Numbered from the stretch's first letter, positions 49,797 through 58,252 are shown. The stretch: 64,000 nt of DNA from Cohnella sp. OV330 (GCF_900112065.1 NZ_FOKE01000017.1:27334-91333); one strand, 5' to 3'. Notes: a model not told the origin generated them from the sequence alone. Program-made: numbers and translations.

Positions 49797-50035
49797 TTTC
49801 TCGTTCCTCCTTCATAGCCTCGCCGTCGACTGTTTTACATGATATTCGTCTGACGCGACTATCCATTTGTGATAACGGCGCTGGAAGCTTCGTGTGGAGC
49901 GGCTTGCACACGAGCGAATTTGCGCCGCCTTGCCCAGCTGTAAAGGCATGTCATGCGCCTGCCAGTCGATCCCTTTGGTGCTTCCGAGGAGCGGTCTTTG
50001 TCGGCTTGTTGCGCCGAATACGTGAATTCGGGCAC
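49797..50035 (-). other. Long 5' leader of yabE between terminator and start
   Basis: About 240 bases of leader with no open gene. There is a short hairpin, CGTGTGCA / CACACG, near 49890-49912. The ribosome site AAGGAGG lies at its 3' end. Confidence 0.5.
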
Positions 50036-50070
50036 AAAAAAAGCCTGCGACAGAGGGCCTGGTCGTGGCT
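50036..50070 (-). terminator. Riboswitch-controlled terminator before yabE
   Basis: AGCCACGACCAGG pairs with CTCTGTCGCAGGCT; seven T follow on the minus strand. It lies 56 bases after the aptamer, as expected for an OFF switch. Confidence 0.85.
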
Positions 50071-50125
50071 TCCGCTCAACTGGACGAGGGACGATGGGGC
50101 GGCACGAGGTTGCCTCTCTCTACTA

Positions 50126-50313
50126 CGCTTGCGAGGTTAGCTGTCGGGTTCGGGCGTTGAGAGTCTGCCCTAAGCATCGGTCGGTCGGCCGTCAGCCGGA
50201 CGGCGCCCGTCGTTTGCTATTCACCCCAAGATTGCTCGGCCGCTCGGACATCGGCAAGTGCCGATATCGTCCGCGTCGGGTCCCCCGCTCTCCCGGTTAG
50301 GGAGATTAAGCGC
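50126..50313 (-). ncRNA. ydaO/yuaA-type cyclic-di-AMP riboswitch
   Basis: On the minus strand the leader starts CGCTTAATCTCCC, has GGAGAGCGGGGGACCC, then GGGGTGAATAGC, TTAGGGCAGACTCTCA, and ends CCCGACAGCTAACCTCGC then AAGCG, which pairs with the first CGCTT (P1). These are the conserved blocks of the ydaO aptamer. Binding of c-di-AMP favours the downstream terminator, so yabE is expected off when c-di-AMP is high. The class commonly controls cell-wall and potassium genes. Confidence 0.9.
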
Positions 50314-50351
50314 ACTGGAAAAGGAATGTCATATTCGGACTTCTGGATTAG

Positions 50352-50380
50352 ATAATAACCCGCATGCCCCGAAGGTGTAA
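50352..50380 (-). promoter_or_regulatory. Sigma-A-type promoter of the yabE riboswitch transcript
   Basis: TTACAC (50375-50380), 17 bases, TATTAT (50352-50357) on the minus strand, ending about 40 bases before the aptamer. Confidence 0.65.
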
Positions 50381-50476
50381 AGAACGTGCAAAGAGCGAAT
50401 TTCAGCGTTTTAAGGCAAATTTAAGCCATTTTTTTAGGATTTCAGGAGCAAAAGCTAGTTTTTTCTTAGAAAATAT

Positions 50477-51274
50477 TTATTTTTCTTCGATTGTTGGCGC
50501 TTTATCTCCGAGTCGGAAACAGACGCGCGCATTTCTTTCCGTAATTTCTTCTATTTTTTCCCTAGAAAGGCCTGTGATTTCCGCAGCGGAATCAGCCACG
50601 AATTGCACGTAAGACGACTCGTTTCGCTTGCCTCGATAGGGGTGGGGGGTAAGGTAAGGCGCATCCGTTTCGATCAACAATCGGTCCAAGGGGACACGCG
50701 CCAGCACCTCTTTGGGAACGCGCGCGTTTTTGAAGGTGACGGGACCTCCGAAGGAGATATAGAAGTTCATGTCCAGGCATTGCTTGGCCGTCTCCCAGCT
50801 GCCGGAGTAGCAGTGCATGATGCCCCCGATCTCGGCCGCTCCTTCTTCGCGAAGGATACGAACGACATCTTCATGGGCGTCCCGATTATGGATGACGATC
50901 GGCTTGCCGAGCCGCTTCGCCAATCTGATCTGTTCGCGGAATACGATGTGCTGGATATCCTTCGGCGATGTGTCCCAATAGTAGTCGAGACCGATCTCGC
51001 CGATCGCCATGACCTTGGGATGGCTGCATAGCGATTCGATCCAGGCGAGATCTTCTTCCAAACGCATGTCGACGGCATCCGTCGGGTGCCAGCCTACGGC
51101 CGCGTAGATGAAATCGTGCTTTTCGGCCAGCGCGATGGTCGTCGGGATCGTCTCCCGATTGAAGCCGATGTTCACGATCGTGCCGACGCCCGCTTCCTTC
51201 GCGCGCGCGATCACTTCTTCTCTGTCGTTGTCGAACTTCGTTGAATCCAGATGGGCGTGCGTATCGAAAAGCAT
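50477..51274 (-). CDS. tatD: TatD-family metal-dependent hydrolase (YabD)
   Basis: A 265-residue metal-dependent DNase-like TIM-barrel protein. DTHAHLDSTKFD (HxH metal motif), GEIGLDYYWD (glutamate), IHNRDAHED and ETDAPYLTP complete the active site. It is a cytosolic nuclease of uncertain role in DNA repair. Position next to yabE matches B. subtilis; metS, which normally lies upstream, is missing. Gap: about 200 bases to the yabE promoter region downstream. A terminator is not clear. Confidence 0.95.
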   Translation of the reverse strand: MLFDTHAHLDSTKFDNDREEVIARAKEAGVGTIVNIGFNRETIPTTIALAEKHDFIYAAVGWHPTDAVDMRLEEDLAWIESLCSHPKVMAIGEIGLDYYWDTSPKDIQHIVFREQIRLAKRLGKPIVIHNRDAHEDVVRILREEGAAEIGGIMHCYSGSWETAKQCLDMNFYISFGGPVTFKNARVPKEVLARVPLDRLLIETDAPYLTPHPYRGKRNESSYVQFVADSAAEITGLSREKIEEITERNARVCFRLGDKAPTIEEK

Positions 51275-51338
51275 GTCGCGGCAGGTCTCCTTTTGGCGAA
51301 TGATTGAGCATGGGCGGGGATCGAGCGAGATGGGCGTT

Positions 51339-52631
51339 TTATAACCCCAGCAGCTCCCGAATCTCCGGCTTCAGACTATTGATATGAGGGAGCACCAGGT
51401 CTTCGGGATAATAGATATAGTACTTCCCGGTATGAAGTCCCGCAATCGACCGGACGATATCGCTTTTCAGAGAGATCTCGGTCAATCGGTCTTTGTCGTC
51501 CAATACGAGGACAGGCGTCTTTTCTTTGGGTTCGGGATCCGGAGATCCCGGTTTGTATACGTCGTACGGCAGGTTCGTCGGCGTGTCCATCTGCAAGTGA
51601 TAATCCGGGTGAAGGCCGATCCGTTCCCACGCTTCGCGCAGCTTCGCCTCCAGTGTTTCGTGCTCACCTTCGAAGGGTACATACTTGTACAACCTGCGGT
51701 TTAAAAACCGTTTACATAAGTCTGCCAGTATGTCATCCTCTTCATCCGCCCATTGGCCGAACGCGGTCTGCACCATCGCCTCGTCCAGCGCCAGATAGTC
51801 CCGGAGCCCGATCGTGCCGTTCAATAACTGCGCTAGCGGCGGCAGCAGGAACTTGAACGCATGGCCTCTTCGGTACAATTCGCGCGCCCTCATGAAGATT
51901 TGCCTCAGTACGATATCCGAACTGCGCGTCACGGGATGGAAGTAAATCTGCCAATACATTTGATATCTCGACATCAGATAATCCTCTACGGCATGCATCC
52001 CGCTCTCCTTCACGACGATCCGTCCCCGATAAGGACGCAGTACGCGCAAGATCCGATCCAAATCGAAGGTGCCATAATTCACGCCGGTAAAGTAGGCATC
52101 CCTGAGCAAATAATCCATGCGGTCCGCATCCATCTGACTGGACACCAGACTCACGACGATCGGTTTGTCGTACGTCTTGCAGATGACTGCTGCGACCTTC
52201 TGAGGGAAGTCCTCGCTTACTTCCTTTAATACCTGGTTGATCTCGGTATCTCCAAGTATAATCGCGCAGGACCATTCTTCGTGGTCCGTATCGAACACCT
52301 GTTCGATTGCGTGGGAAAAAGGACCGTGTCCGACATCGTGCAGCAAAGAAGCGCATAAACTGACCATTTTTTCCTCTTGCGGCCAGTCCTGGTATCCGTT
52401 ACGCTCAAATTGACTGATAATTCTTCGCGTGATATCGTATACGCCCAGCGAATGGGAGAACCGGCTGTGCTCTGCCCCATGGAAGGTCAGGTACGAAGTG
52501 CCCAACTGGCGTATGCGCCTCAATCGTTGGAACTCGGCGGTATTGATGAGTTTCCAGATGGTCGCTTCCTGCACGTAGATGGACTGGTGAACGGGGTCCT
52601 TGAATACTTTTTCCTCCCGAAGACGGTACAT
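51339..52631 (-). CDS. HD-domain nucleotide phosphohydrolase (YwfO/dGTPase-like)
   Basis: A 430-residue HD-superfamily protein close in length and pattern to B. subtilis YwfO, a dNTP triphosphohydrolase. The N-terminus reads KVFKDPVHQSIYVQE, then HGAEHSRFSHSLGVYDITRRI (metal histidine) and SLLHDVGHGPFSHAIEQ (HD). DADRMDYLLRDAYFTGV adds another conserved aspartate. It likely hydrolyses dGTP or other dNTPs to triphosphate. It sits where metS lies in B. subtilis. Inverted Spo0A boxes flank a TATAAT hexamer 32-59 bases upstream. The start ATG 52631 is clear; AGGTGATCGAGC is upstream. Confidence 0.88.
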   Translation of the reverse strand: MYRLREEKVFKDPVHQSIYVQEATIWKLINTAEFQRLRRIRQLGTSYLTFHGAEHSRFSHSLGVYDITRRIISQFERNGYQDWPQEEKMVSLCASLLHDVGHGPFSHAIEQVFDTDHEEWSCAIILGDTEINQVLKEVSEDFPQKVAAVICKTYDKPIVVSLVSSQMDADRMDYLLRDAYFTGVNYGTFDLDRILRVLRPYRGRIVVKESGMHAVEDYLMSRYQMYWQIYFHPVTRSSDIVLRQIFMRARELYRRGHAFKFLLPPLAQLLNGTIGLRDYLALDEAMVQTAFGQWADEEDDILADLCKRFLNRRLYKYVPFEGEHETLEAKLREAWERIGLHPDYHLQMDTPTNLPYDVYKPGSPDPEPKEKTPVLVLDDKDRLTEISLKSDIVRSIAGLHTGKYYIYYPEDLVLPHINSLKPEIRELLGL

Positions 52632-52662
52632 GCTCGATCACCTCGTAGGTTTGGGCTTCACA

Positions 52663-52690
52663 TTCGACAAACGATTATAATTTTGTCGAA
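52663..52690. promoter_or_regulatory. Inverted Spo0A boxes in front of the HD gene
   Basis: TTCGACA (52663-52669) and TGTCGAA (52684-52690), both perfect 0A boxes in opposite orientation, flank a TATAAT hexamer (minus strand). Spo0A~P would cover the promoter. Confidence 0.6.
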
Positions 52691-52815
52691 TAGTGTCATT
52701 CGTAAATTTAAGAACTAATCCCATTTTTTACCTAATATATCGCTGAATTGGGGCTAAACTGTGGAAGTTAGCGGGTATTCAGCTAAATTTCAGCTAAAGA
52801 AGCCGCTATTTCTGG

Positions 52816-52844
52816 TTGACTTATTTGGGAATCGTTGGTACGAT
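52816..52844 (+). promoter_or_regulatory. Sigma-A promoter of abrB
   Basis: TTGACT (52816-52821), 17 bases, TACGAT (52839-52844) on the plus strand. Confidence 0.72.
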
Positions 52845-52867
52845 AGAGTACGGAAAACAAAGAATTT

Positions 52868-52904
52868 TGTCGAATGATGGCGAATATGCGGAGGTTCTCC
52901 GACA
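52868..52904. promoter_or_regulatory. Spo0A boxes downstream of the abrB promoter
   Basis: TGTCGAA (52868-52874, perfect) and TCCGACA (52898-52904, one mismatch on the other strand) lie about 20-50 bases past the expected start. B. subtilis abrB is repressed by Spo0A~P from a similar place. Confidence 0.68.
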
Positions 52905-52947
52905 TTTCGTTTAATCTTATTTTACGCGAATGAGGGAGGATTTCCAA

Positions 52948-53196
52948 ATGTTGAAGTCGACGGGCATTGTACGGAAAGTAGATGAACTGGGTCGCGTGGT
53001 CATTCCGATCGAGCTGCGCAGAACGCTGGGTATCGGAGAGAAGGATGCGCTGGAAATCTACGTGGACGGCGAGCGCATCATGCTGAAGAAGTACGAGCCG
53101 GCTTGTATCTTCTGCGGCAACGCGGACAACGTGATTTATTTCAAAGGAAAAATCGTTTGCAGAGAATGCTTGAAGGATTTGCCTGCAACTGTGTGA
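52948..53196 (+). CDS. abrB: Transition-state regulator AbrB
   Basis: An 82-residue AbrB-family DNA-binding regulator. The N-terminal swapped-hairpin domain (MLKSTGIVRKVDELGRVVIPIELRRTLGI) is near-identical to AbrB; the C-terminal part has CIFCGN and CRECL, in place of the shorter Bacillus tail. AbrB represses stationary-phase and biofilm genes in growing cells. GGGAGG precedes ATG 52948. It is opposite to its neighbours, as in B. subtilis. Spo0A boxes lie in the promoter region. Confidence 0.92.
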   Translation: MLKSTGIVRKVDELGRVVIPIELRRTLGIGEKDALEIYVDGERIMLKKYEPACIFCGNADNVIYFKGKIVCRECLKDLPATV

Positions 53197-53273
53197 CAAA
53201 TTAGAGAATTTCGTTTATAATGGAAGAAGCACTTACCAACATCGTTATTTCTAACCTTTTTATATCTCCTTGC

Positions 53274-53310
53274 ACCCCTCCCGGACTTAGTCCGCGGAGG
53301 GGTCTTTTTC
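53274..53310 (+). terminator. Terminator of abrB, overlapping the rsmI end
   Basis: ACCCCTCC / GGAGGGGT with a 14-base loop, then CTTTTTCTT on the plus strand. The 3' half of the stem codes for the last residues of rsmI. Confidence 0.8.
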
Positions 53311-54318
53311 TTCTTCAAGCAGCATCTGGTATACTTCCCTGCGGGACACGCCCAGATCGCGCGCCGCGAGACGCATCGCTTCTTTGCGGTTTTCTCCGTT
53401 CTGCGCCTCGTACCTGGCAACATGCTGAGCCGTCGTCAGCTCGGACCACCATGCGTCGCCGGGATCTGCCGCCGAAGCTGCGGACGCGTCTGCGCCTTCG
53501 ATGACCAGGCAGCATTCGCCTAGCGGCGGATTCGCTTCTATATATCGAAGGCAAGCTTCCGCCGTCCCCCGCACGATCTCCTCGTGCTTTTTCGTCAGCT
53601 CGCGCACGACCGCCATCCGCCTGCCGCTCCAACGCTCGGCGACCGCCTCCACCGTTTTTTTGAGCCGATGCGGGGACTCGTACAACAGGAGCGTGGCCTC
53701 TTCCCGATCCAGGCGGGAGAGAAAAGACTCCATTCCCTTGCGGTCGCGCGGAGGAAATCCCGCGAACAGGAATCGGTCCGTCGGCAGACCCGACACGATG
53801 AGCGAGGAGAGCGCGGCGTTAGCGCCCGGGATGGGAACGACCGGGATTCCCTCCGCGGCTGCCGCGGCTGCCAGATCGGCACCCGGGTCGGAGATGGCGG
53901 GCATGCCGGCGTCGCTGACGAGGGCGATCGAGCTGCCTTCGGCCAACAGTCGGACAAGCTCAGGTCCGCTTGCTCGCTTGTTATGCTCGTGGTAGCTGAC
54001 GAGGCGCGTCGAGATGTCGAAGTGCGTGAGCAGCTTTCGCGTCTGTCGCGTATCCTCTGCGGCGATGAGATCCGCTTCCTTCAGCATGCGCACGGCACGG
54101 AAGGTCATGTCCTCCAGGTTGCCGATCGGCGTAGCGACCAGATAGAGCGTGCCCGGACCGCCCGCAGCGCGCGCGCCGAAGCTTTTCTGCACTTGCGCCT
54201 CCGAGGTGTAGGTATTCTCCGTATGCTCGCGCGCATTCGCTTCACGGGCTTGCTCGTTCCCGGACGAATCGGCTGCTTGCTTCAACTTCTGTGCACGCCG
54301 TTCGCGTTTCTCCTTCAT
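53287..54318 (-). CDS. rsmI: 16S rRNA (cytidine1402-2'-O)-methyltransferase RsmI (YabC)
   Basis: A 343-residue RsmI. The SAM-dependent methylase of the tetrapyrrole-methylase fold starts about residue 55 (GTLYLVATPIGNLEDMTFRA), with AEDTRQTRKLL, SDAGMPAISDPG and GANAALSSLIVSGLP. It methylates the 2'-O of C1402 in the 16S decoding site. The first 50 residues (a basic Lys/Arg and Ala/Glu-rich part) are an extension not found in most homologues; a later start may be used. It follows trmN6-like yabB by only three bases. Confidence 0.93.
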   Translation of the reverse strand: MKEKRERRAQKLKQAADSSGNEQAREANAREHTENTYTSEAQVQKSFGARAAGGPGTLYLVATPIGNLEDMTFRAVRMLKEADLIAAEDTRQTRKLLTHFDISTRLVSYHEHNKRASGPELVRLLAEGSSIALVSDAGMPAISDPGADLAAAAAAEGIPVVPIPGANAALSSLIVSGLPTDRFLFAGFPPRDRKGMESFLSRLDREEATLLLYESPHRLKKTVEAVAERWSGRRMAVVRELTKKHEEIVRGTAEACLRYIEANPPLGECCLVIEGADASAASAADPGDAWWSELTTAQHVARYEAQNGENRKEAMRLAARDLGVSRREVYQMLLEEEKDPSAD

Positions 54319-54321
54319 CGC

Positions 54322-55146
54322 TCAATCCTCCGCCTTTTCGCTCGCTTCAGTGCCGTTCAATTCCTTTTTACGCCCATAAAATACGTCCAGCAGCTCCCCT
54401 GTATAGGTACGGCCTTCTCCCTCGTATACGATCAGCGGCGGGAGCAGCCGGAGCTCCGGACGTCCGCCCAGGCTGGCCTCGATCAGCACCATATTCGCTT
54501 CCGCTCCCGCGCGCGAATGCACGAAGCGCATGCGCTTCGGCTCGAGCCGGTACCTCTGCATCGCGGCCATGATCTCCGCCAGTCTAGACGGACGATGGAC
54601 CATGGAGACGCGCCCGCCCTCGCGAATGCTGCGCGCCGATGCCGATACGACATCCTCCAGCGTGCATCCGATCTCATGACGGGCGAGCGCTTGATGCATG
54701 TTTCCCTTATGCTCTCCGGATCCGACAGGTTTGTACGGCGGATTCACCGTTACTGCATCGTATGCCTCGTCTCCCTGCAGGGCGGGCAGCGTCTTGAGAT
54801 CCGCTTCCCGAATGGCGATCCGCGACTGCAATTCATTGTAGGCGACGCTTCGCCTCGCCATGTCCGCTAGCCGGGGCTGCAGCTCCACGCCCTCGATCGC
54901 CGCATCGGTCCGCGTCGAGAGCAGCAGCGGGATCACGCCGTTCCCCGTGCATAAGTCGAGGATTCGTCCCTTTTTCGGTATTCCCGCGAATCTGGCGAGC
55001 AGAACGGCGTCCAACGAGAAGCTGAAAACCTCTTTGCTCTGTATGATTTTATACGCGTGCGTCAGCAGGTCGTCCAGGCGTTCGCCTTCCAGCAACGATG
55101 GCTTTCCAAGCACGATGTTATCGTTTTCATTCAACGCCCAACGCAC
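54322..55146 (-). CDS. tRNA1(Val) (adenine37-N6)-methyltransferase-like protein (YabB)
   Basis: A SAM-dependent methyltransferase of 274 residues. The SAM loop ILDLCTGNGVIPLLLS and the catalytic NPPYKP (NPPY motif of N6-adenine methylases) are visible, preceded by SFSLDAVLLARF. It is related to TrmN6, which modifies A37 of tRNA1-Val; the Firmicute substrate is not certain. The GTG start at 55146 has a weak ribosome site; a TTG 15 bases later is possible. The yazA gene found next to it in B. subtilis is absent. The 12-bp repeat array lies in its 5' leader. Confidence 0.9.
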   Translation of the reverse strand: MRWALNENDNIVLGKPSLLEGERLDDLLTHAYKIIQSKEVFSFSLDAVLLARFAGIPKKGRILDLCTGNGVIPLLLSTRTDAAIEGVELQPRLADMARRSVAYNELQSRIAIREADLKTLPALQGDEAYDAVTVNPPYKPVGSGEHKGNMHQALARHEIGCTLEDVVSASARSIREGGRVSMVHRPSRLAEIMAAMQRYRLEPKRMRFVHSRAGAEANMVLIEASLGGRPELRLLPPLIVYEGEGRTYTGELLDVFYGRKKELNGTEASEKAED

Positions 55147-55186
55147 CGTCCCGAATTTTTTCTTCTATTATATATGCGTCATTTCG

Positions 55187-55318
55187 TACCGCTTTTGGTA
55201 CCGCTTTTGGTACTGCTTTTGGTACTGCTTTTGGTACTGCTTTTGGTACTTCTTTTGGTACTGCTTTTGGTACTGCTTTTGGTACTCCTTTTGGTACTGC
55301 TTTTGGTACCGTTTTTTG
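55187..55318. repeat. 12-bp tandem array, eleven units
   Basis: Eleven units of TACYGCTTTTGG run from 55187 to 55318 in the gap between yabA and yabB. Four units differ by one or two bases. It is translatable in all frames because the period is a multiple of three, but there is no gene. On the minus strand it lies in the yabB leader. Confidence 0.9.
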
Positions 55319-55405
55319 TTCCTTAATTACGTCTCTAAGCTTACTCGATTTGCGGATTCAATGCCAGCGTTCGGAAGGCTGGAGAGGTGGCGGAACGAGC
55401 GACTG

Positions 55406-55443
55406 CAAAAAAAAGCCGGCTCCCCCGGATTGGAGAGTCGGCC
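55406..55443 (-). terminator. Terminator of yabA
   Basis: GCCGACTCTCC pairs with GGGGGAGCCGGC; eight T follow on the minus strand. Confidence 0.85.
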
Positions 55444-55462
55444 GTACGCGGTTAAGAACCAA

Positions 55463-55846
55463 CTAAGGCTTGCTAAGAAACGAGAGGCAGAACAAGCAGT
55501 CGCCTTCCATGCGCAAATGCCCGTAGTATACGTTGCAGATATGGAAGCCTTCGTGGTACAACCGGGCCAGGTTGTCGTAGCCTTCGCCAATGGACGACCC
55601 GGCCGCAGTCTCGGCTTGCTCCTGCTGACGGGTATCGGCCGGTTCCTCCGATACGTCGACCGCAGGTTCTGCCGCGAATTCAATGGTCTCGCGCTTGAAG
55701 ATTTTGCGCAGCTGCTGGTTCTCGATGCGCAGCCGCTGGTTTTCTTCGAGCAATTCCTTAATCTTGAGCTTCAGCGAGCCGAATTCCGTATGGAGGCCGC
55801 CTAGCTTCGCCTCGAGTTCATCCACGCCTAAGTATATATCCTTCAT
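55463..55846 (-). CDS. yabA: Replication-initiation control protein YabA
   Basis: A 127-residue regulator that binds DnaA and DnaN and limits re-initiation. The N-terminal coiled coil (residues about 5-50, ELEAKLGGLHTEFGSLKLKIKELLEENQRLR) and a C-terminal zinc-binding part (YHEGFHICNVYYGHLRMEGDCLFCLSF, giving H, C, C, C) are both visible. ATG 55846 follows AAGGTGGAG. It lies between ricT and yabB, as in B. subtilis. Confidence 0.95.
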   Translation of the reverse strand: MKDIYLGVDELEAKLGGLHTEFGSLKLKIKELLEENQRLRIENQQLRKIFKRETIEFAAEPAVDVSEEPADTRQQEQAETAAGSSIGEGYDNLARLYHEGFHICNVYYGHLRMEGDCLFCLSFLSKP

Positions 55847-55901
55847 GGGCAAGCTCCACCTTAAAGCCAGGTTGTGTCGGTGACGATAGGTGCTGCAGGA
55901 A

Positions 55902-56702
55902 TTACTTTACGACGACTTCTTCGAAAGGAAGCTCTTTGACCTTGCCGACCTCGAACAGCTGAACGTGAACGCTGCGGCTGCCCGCATTGAGCCCAACGAC
56001 TTTGCCGTCTCCGAACGAGGTGACGACGATCTTGCCGACGGCAGGCATCTCTTCCTTGGCGCTCTCATAGTTGTCGTGCTCGAACTTGAGACAGCACATG
56101 AGGCGGCCGCACAAGCCGGAGATCTTGGTCGGGTTCAGCGACAGATTCTGGTCCTTCGCCATCTTGATCGAGACCGGCTCGAAGTCCCCCAGCCAGGAGG
56201 AGCAGCAGAGCACGCGGCCGCAGGGGCCGATGCCCCCCAGCATCTTCGCTTCGTCCCGCACCCCGATCTGACGGAGTTCGATACGGGTCCGGAATACGCC
56301 GGCCAGGTCCTTCACCAGCTCCCGGAAGTCCACGCGTCCCTCAGCCGTGAAGTAAAAAATAATCTTGTTGCGGTCAAACGTGTATTCGACGTCCACCAGC
56401 TTCATGCGGAGCTGATGGTCCTTGATTTTCTGTAATCCGATGGCAAAAGCGTTTTTCGCCGCGTTCCGGTTTTCCTCGACTGCATGCGCATCGCTGTCCG
56501 CAGCGACGCGTATAACCCTCTTGAGCGGAAGGACGACGTCGGCCTCGCCGACGGTCTTCGGTCCGATGACGACCGTGCCGTATTCGACGCCTCGCGCAGT
56601 CTCGACGATGACATGCTGGTCCTTGGCTACCGGATGTTCGGCGGGGTCAAAATAATAGACCTTGCCCGCCTTCTTGAAGCGGACGCCGACAACCTCGTAC
56701 AA
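55902..56702 (-). CDS. ricT: RicT (YaaT), PSP1-domain regulatory iron-sulfur protein
   Basis: A 266-residue PSP1-domain protein. It begins MYEVVGVRFKKAGKVYYFDP and has cysteine motifs CGRVLCC (about 168-174) and CGRLMCC (about 205-211). In B. subtilis RicA-RicF-RicT form a complex with Fe-S clusters that promotes RNA processing by RNase Y and the Spo0A phosphorelay. It lies between holB and yabA. Length matches. Confidence 0.96.
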   Translation of the reverse strand: MYEVVGVRFKKAGKVYYFDPAEHPVAKDQHVIVETARGVEYGTVVIGPKTVGEADVVLPLKRVIRVAADSDAHAVEENRNAAKNAFAIGLQKIKDHQLRMKLVDVEYTFDRNKIIFYFTAEGRVDFRELVKDLAGVFRTRIELRQIGVRDEAKMLGGIGPCGRVLCCSSWLGDFEPVSIKMAKDQNLSLNPTKISGLCGRLMCCLKFEHDNYESAKEEMPAVGKIVVTSFGDGKVVGLNAGSRSVHVQLFEVGKVKELPFEEVVVK

Positions 56703-56743
56703 AACTACCCCTCCCGTACGCCGCCGCAGACGCTCCGATGCGG

Positions 56744-57727
56744 TTAAACCGCCGTCTGCGCGGACGTCACTAGAAATTGCTCGAAAGCGAGCTGCGGTTG
56801 CACGTTCGCCTTGATGCGGCGGACGGCGGACAGCGCCGCTTCCATCGACCGGGTCCAGGCATGGACGCTACGGGTCCAAGCCTGCTTGGAGAGCCATTCC
56901 GCTTGATCGGGAAAGACGAGCCTCTCCTCTCGGCCGGTCATGACGTAAATCATATCTCTATACCATAAAGCAAACAGTTGCAGCAAAATGTCGGTATGCT
57001 CGGCCAGATCCGTCTTAAACACCTGTGTCTGCGCGGTTAGCAGCACGCCAGGGAACCGGGACGGGATCTCCCTGCCTAATTGTATCACTACGTTTCGGAT
57101 TTCTGCAAACCAATTCTCGGCTGCCAGCGCCCGCGCGGCTTCGAACCCCGCGGACAAATGAACGACCGATTTCGCGATCAGAGGCGGCGTGCCCTCTCGC
57201 ACGAGCAGCGCCTCCATCGCCTTCGGATCGCCCGGCGTGAACGGCACGTGCTGCGTTCGCGATACGATCGTAGGCAGCATCGCCTGCTCGCTCGGCGCGA
57301 TTAGGATCGCTACGACGGGCGACGGCGGCTCCTCCAGAAACTTCAGCAGGCTGTTGGCCGCTTGAACCGTCATCGTCTCCGCCGCTTCGATCACGTAGAT
57401 CTTGCGCTGCGAGCCGGCGCTGCGATACGACAGCTCCCGCTGCAGCTCGCGGATCTGATCGATCTTCACCGTCTGGCCGTCCGGGACGATCCGGTGCAGG
57501 TCCGGATGGTTGCCGTGCTCGACTTTGCGGCACGTCAGGCATTCGCCGCAGGCATCGTCGCCGCCGCGCTCGCACAGCAGCGTCATCGCGAAGGCCTGCG
57601 CCATCGCGCTTCTCCCAGACCCCTGCGGGCCCGCGAACAGGTAGGCGTGCGCGATCTTGCCGCTGCGGAGCATGCCCTGCAGGAGCCTCTTGGCCCGATC
57701 CTGGCCCGGTACAGATGCGATCGCCAT
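56744..57727 (-). CDS. holB: DNA polymerase III subunit delta prime
   Basis: A 327-residue clamp-loader subunit. AGPQGSGRSAMAQAFA is the degenerate P-loop region, CGECLTCRKVEHGNHPD the zinc motif, and RELSYRSAGSQRKIYVIEAAE and NSLLKFLEEP family signatures. It loads the sliding clamp onto DNA with delta and tau/gamma. Position between yaaR and ricT is conserved. Confidence 0.96.
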   Translation of the reverse strand: MAIASVPGQDRAKRLLQGMLRSGKIAHAYLFAGPQGSGRSAMAQAFAMTLLCERGGDDACGECLTCRKVEHGNHPDLHRIVPDGQTVKIDQIRELQRELSYRSAGSQRKIYVIEAAETMTVQAANSLLKFLEEPPSPVVAILIAPSEQAMLPTIVSRTQHVPFTPGDPKAMEALLVREGTPPLIAKSVVHLSAGFEAARALAAENWFAEIRNVVIQLGREIPSRFPGVLLTAQTQVFKTDLAEHTDILLQLFALWYRDMIYVMTGREERLVFPDQAEWLSKQAWTRSVHAWTRSMEAALSAVRRIKANVQPQLAFEQFLVTSAQTAV

Positions 57728-57784
57728 TGCGCTGAACCTTCTCTCGTTGATGAACTAAAATTTATTGCAACGGCTTGAGCGCCG

Positions 57785-58228
57785 TTAGAATACCAGGTTA
57801 ATCAAAAGTCCCCGAATCTCGCCAACCCTTTGCAGTAGCTCAAGCCGGCCTTCTTCGCTGCCTAGGAGCTCCTCGCCCATGGCCACGAGCATCGAATCGA
57901 CTTCCTCCAATATTTTGTACCGCTTGCCGCGTCCGCGACGATCCCAGCCCTTCGTCTCCTTCAGGGCGATGCCGCGCTTGAGCGTATCTTCAAGGAAGCC
58001 CTTGACCATCATCCGATACAGCTTAAGCTCGCGGACGGTCATCGAACGCATGAGCCTGTCGCCCTGCAGGCGAATGTCCTCCAGCTTGCGCTGCAGCTCC
58101 TCCTGGGAGCGCCCCTCTTCGTTCTGCTGCATCAGATCGCCGAAGTTCGGCATCTCGCGCGGACGGGCGTTCGTATCCGTCCGTTGAATCTTATTGTTTG
58201 GGGGAAAATAACCCGGCTGGATCTTCAT
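57785..58228 (-). CDS. yaaR: YaaR family protein (DUF327)
   Basis: A 147-residue DUF327 protein, mainly helical. MTVRELKLYRMMVKGFLEDTLKRGIAL and the ending LLQRVGEIRGLLINLVF are typical. Function unknown; the gene sits between darA and holB in many Bacilli. ATG 58228 starts 24 bases after the darA stop. Confidence 0.94.
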   Translation of the reverse strand: MKIQPGYFPPNNKIQRTDTNARPREMPNFGDLMQQNEEGRSQEELQRKLEDIRLQGDRLMRSMTVRELKLYRMMVKGFLEDTLKRGIALKETKGWDRRGRGKRYKILEEVDSMLVAMGEELLGSEEGRLELLQRVGEIRGLLINLVF

Positions 58229-58252
58229 CCCGCTTCACATCCCGCCTGATAG

